Assembly (NCBI GenBank): GCA_046313675.1
Contig: JBKBXU010000295.1
Coordinates: forward strand, 1 to 5,787
Length of the DNA stretch: 5,787 nt
Direction of reading: 5' to 3'
Origin: JBKBXU01 sp046313675
GTDB lineage: Bacteria > Bacteroidota > Bacteroidia > Cytophagales > Cytophagaceae
Positions 5,467 through 5,787 of the stretch are shown here, one piece after another. Below the pieces are notes generated by a model. It was not told the DNA's origin. It saw only the letters and a program-made list of their open reading frames with translations, and made no database searches. Numbering within the stretch: position 1 is the stretch's first letter; the number at the start of each line of letters is the position of its first letter. Position numbers and translations under genes: made by a program.

Positions 5467-5787
5467 AGCATTTTTTCTTACGGCAATCTTTTTCTGCTAC
5501 ACCGTGCATTCCATAGCCCAACATCCGCCAAAGGGCCATGTAGATATCGACCTGTTTATATTGGATCTTTTTAATGAGCAAAACGAGGATTTCAATTTTG
5601 AGGAACTCTATGAATCTTTATACCAATTTCACTTAAACCCCTTGGATATTAACGCTGCCACAAGAGACGAACTAGCGTCTTTGTTTATCCTCTCTGAGCT
5701 GCAACTAACGAATATGATAAAATACAGGGCGCTTATTGGCCCATTTATTAGCCTGTATGAACTACAGGCAGTCCCCGGCCTGGACCT
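5456..5787 (+). CDS. Secreted helix-hairpin-helix protein, N-terminal part
   Basis: Seen: ATG at 5456 inside the end of the barrel gene (11-nt overlap), 110 complete codons, C-terminus outside the window. The signal peptide starts MNRKAFFLTAIFF and ends HSIAQ at about residue 22. After a short acidic segment (FNEQNEDFNFEELYESLYQF), residues from about 62 read PLDINAATRDELASLFILS, then MIKYRALIGPFISLYELQAV and PGLDL. The DINAATRDEL and ELQAVPGLD elements are characteristic of ComEA-type helix-hairpin-helix domains. Family knowledge: Bacteroidota encode large secreted proteins beginning this way with long uncharacterised C-terminal regions; the domain usually binds DNA, though a role in DNA uptake is not shown for these. 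Co-translation with an outer-membrane barrel suggests an envelope location. Domain identification is good; function is unassigned. Confidence -1.
   Translation, partial: MNRKAFFLTAIFFCYTVHSIAQHPPKGHVDIDLFILDLFNEQNEDFNFEELYESLYQFHLNPLDINAATRDELASLFILSELQLTNMIKYRALIGPFISLYELQAVPGLD

Noticed and set aside
1..5787. Insertion sequence or transposase around the RHS cassette
   Set aside because: No transposase-like frame, terminal inverted repeats or target-site duplication could be seen flanking the cassette; its left boundary is outside the window.

Overview
This window looks like part of a Bacteroidota chromosome, probably the Cytophagales/Flavobacteriia side. The reasons are the RHS core wording typical of that phylum (YRYGFNGKE, then YDYGFRIYNP, then FLSIDP), signal peptides ending in Ala-Gln, a small secreted TonB C-terminal domain protein, a PorV/PorQ-like outer-membrane protein, a secreted helix-hairpin-helix protein, AT-rich leaders and weak ribosome binding sites. 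The assignment is inference from gene content; there is no rRNA or other marker gene.

Layout. Positions 1-4332 hold five tightly packed minus-strand genes that read as one operon. In transcription order they are: a secreted TonB_C domain protein (4332-3946); a 686-residue secreted protein made almost entirely of 24-residue MORN-variant (YwqK-like) repeats (3937-1877); a 208-residue paralogue of it (1902-1276); an orphan C-terminal tip of an RHS protein carrying an M23 (LytM/lysostaphin-type) peptidase domain (1259-399); and the start of a lipoprotein gene that runs off the left edge (439-1). Spacings are 8 nt, -26 nt, 16 nt and -41 nt. Positions 4333-4632 are a divergent intergenic region containing two interleaved inverted repeats with the topology of an H-type pseudoknot. 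Positions 4633-5787 hold two overlapping plus-strand genes: a PorV/PorQ-like barrel protein and the N-terminus of a secreted helix-hairpin-helix protein that runs off the right edge.

How the genes may work together. The RHS tip lacks the RHS/YD repeat shell and any export signal, but keeps the end of the conserved core and an apparently intact set of M23 zinc ligands. It is followed, with an overlap, by a lipoprotein. This is the layout expected of a displaced polymorphic-toxin cassette: a peptidoglycan hydrolase toxin plus an envelope-anchored immunity protein. RHS-type coding sequence continues upstream of its start codon into the stop codon of the MORN gene, so the cassette seems to have been joined directly onto the end of a MORN operon. 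The MORN proteins are distant relatives of YwqK, named as an antitoxin in Bacillus; whether they take part in toxin immunity here or are simply envelope repeat proteins linked to the TonB-like domain cannot be decided from sequence.

The strongest leads are the cassette with its junction, the two-tier repeat architecture of the 686-residue protein (two consecutive 286-residue superunits, each ten 24-residue units plus one 46-residue unit), and the interleaved inverted repeats in the intergenic region.
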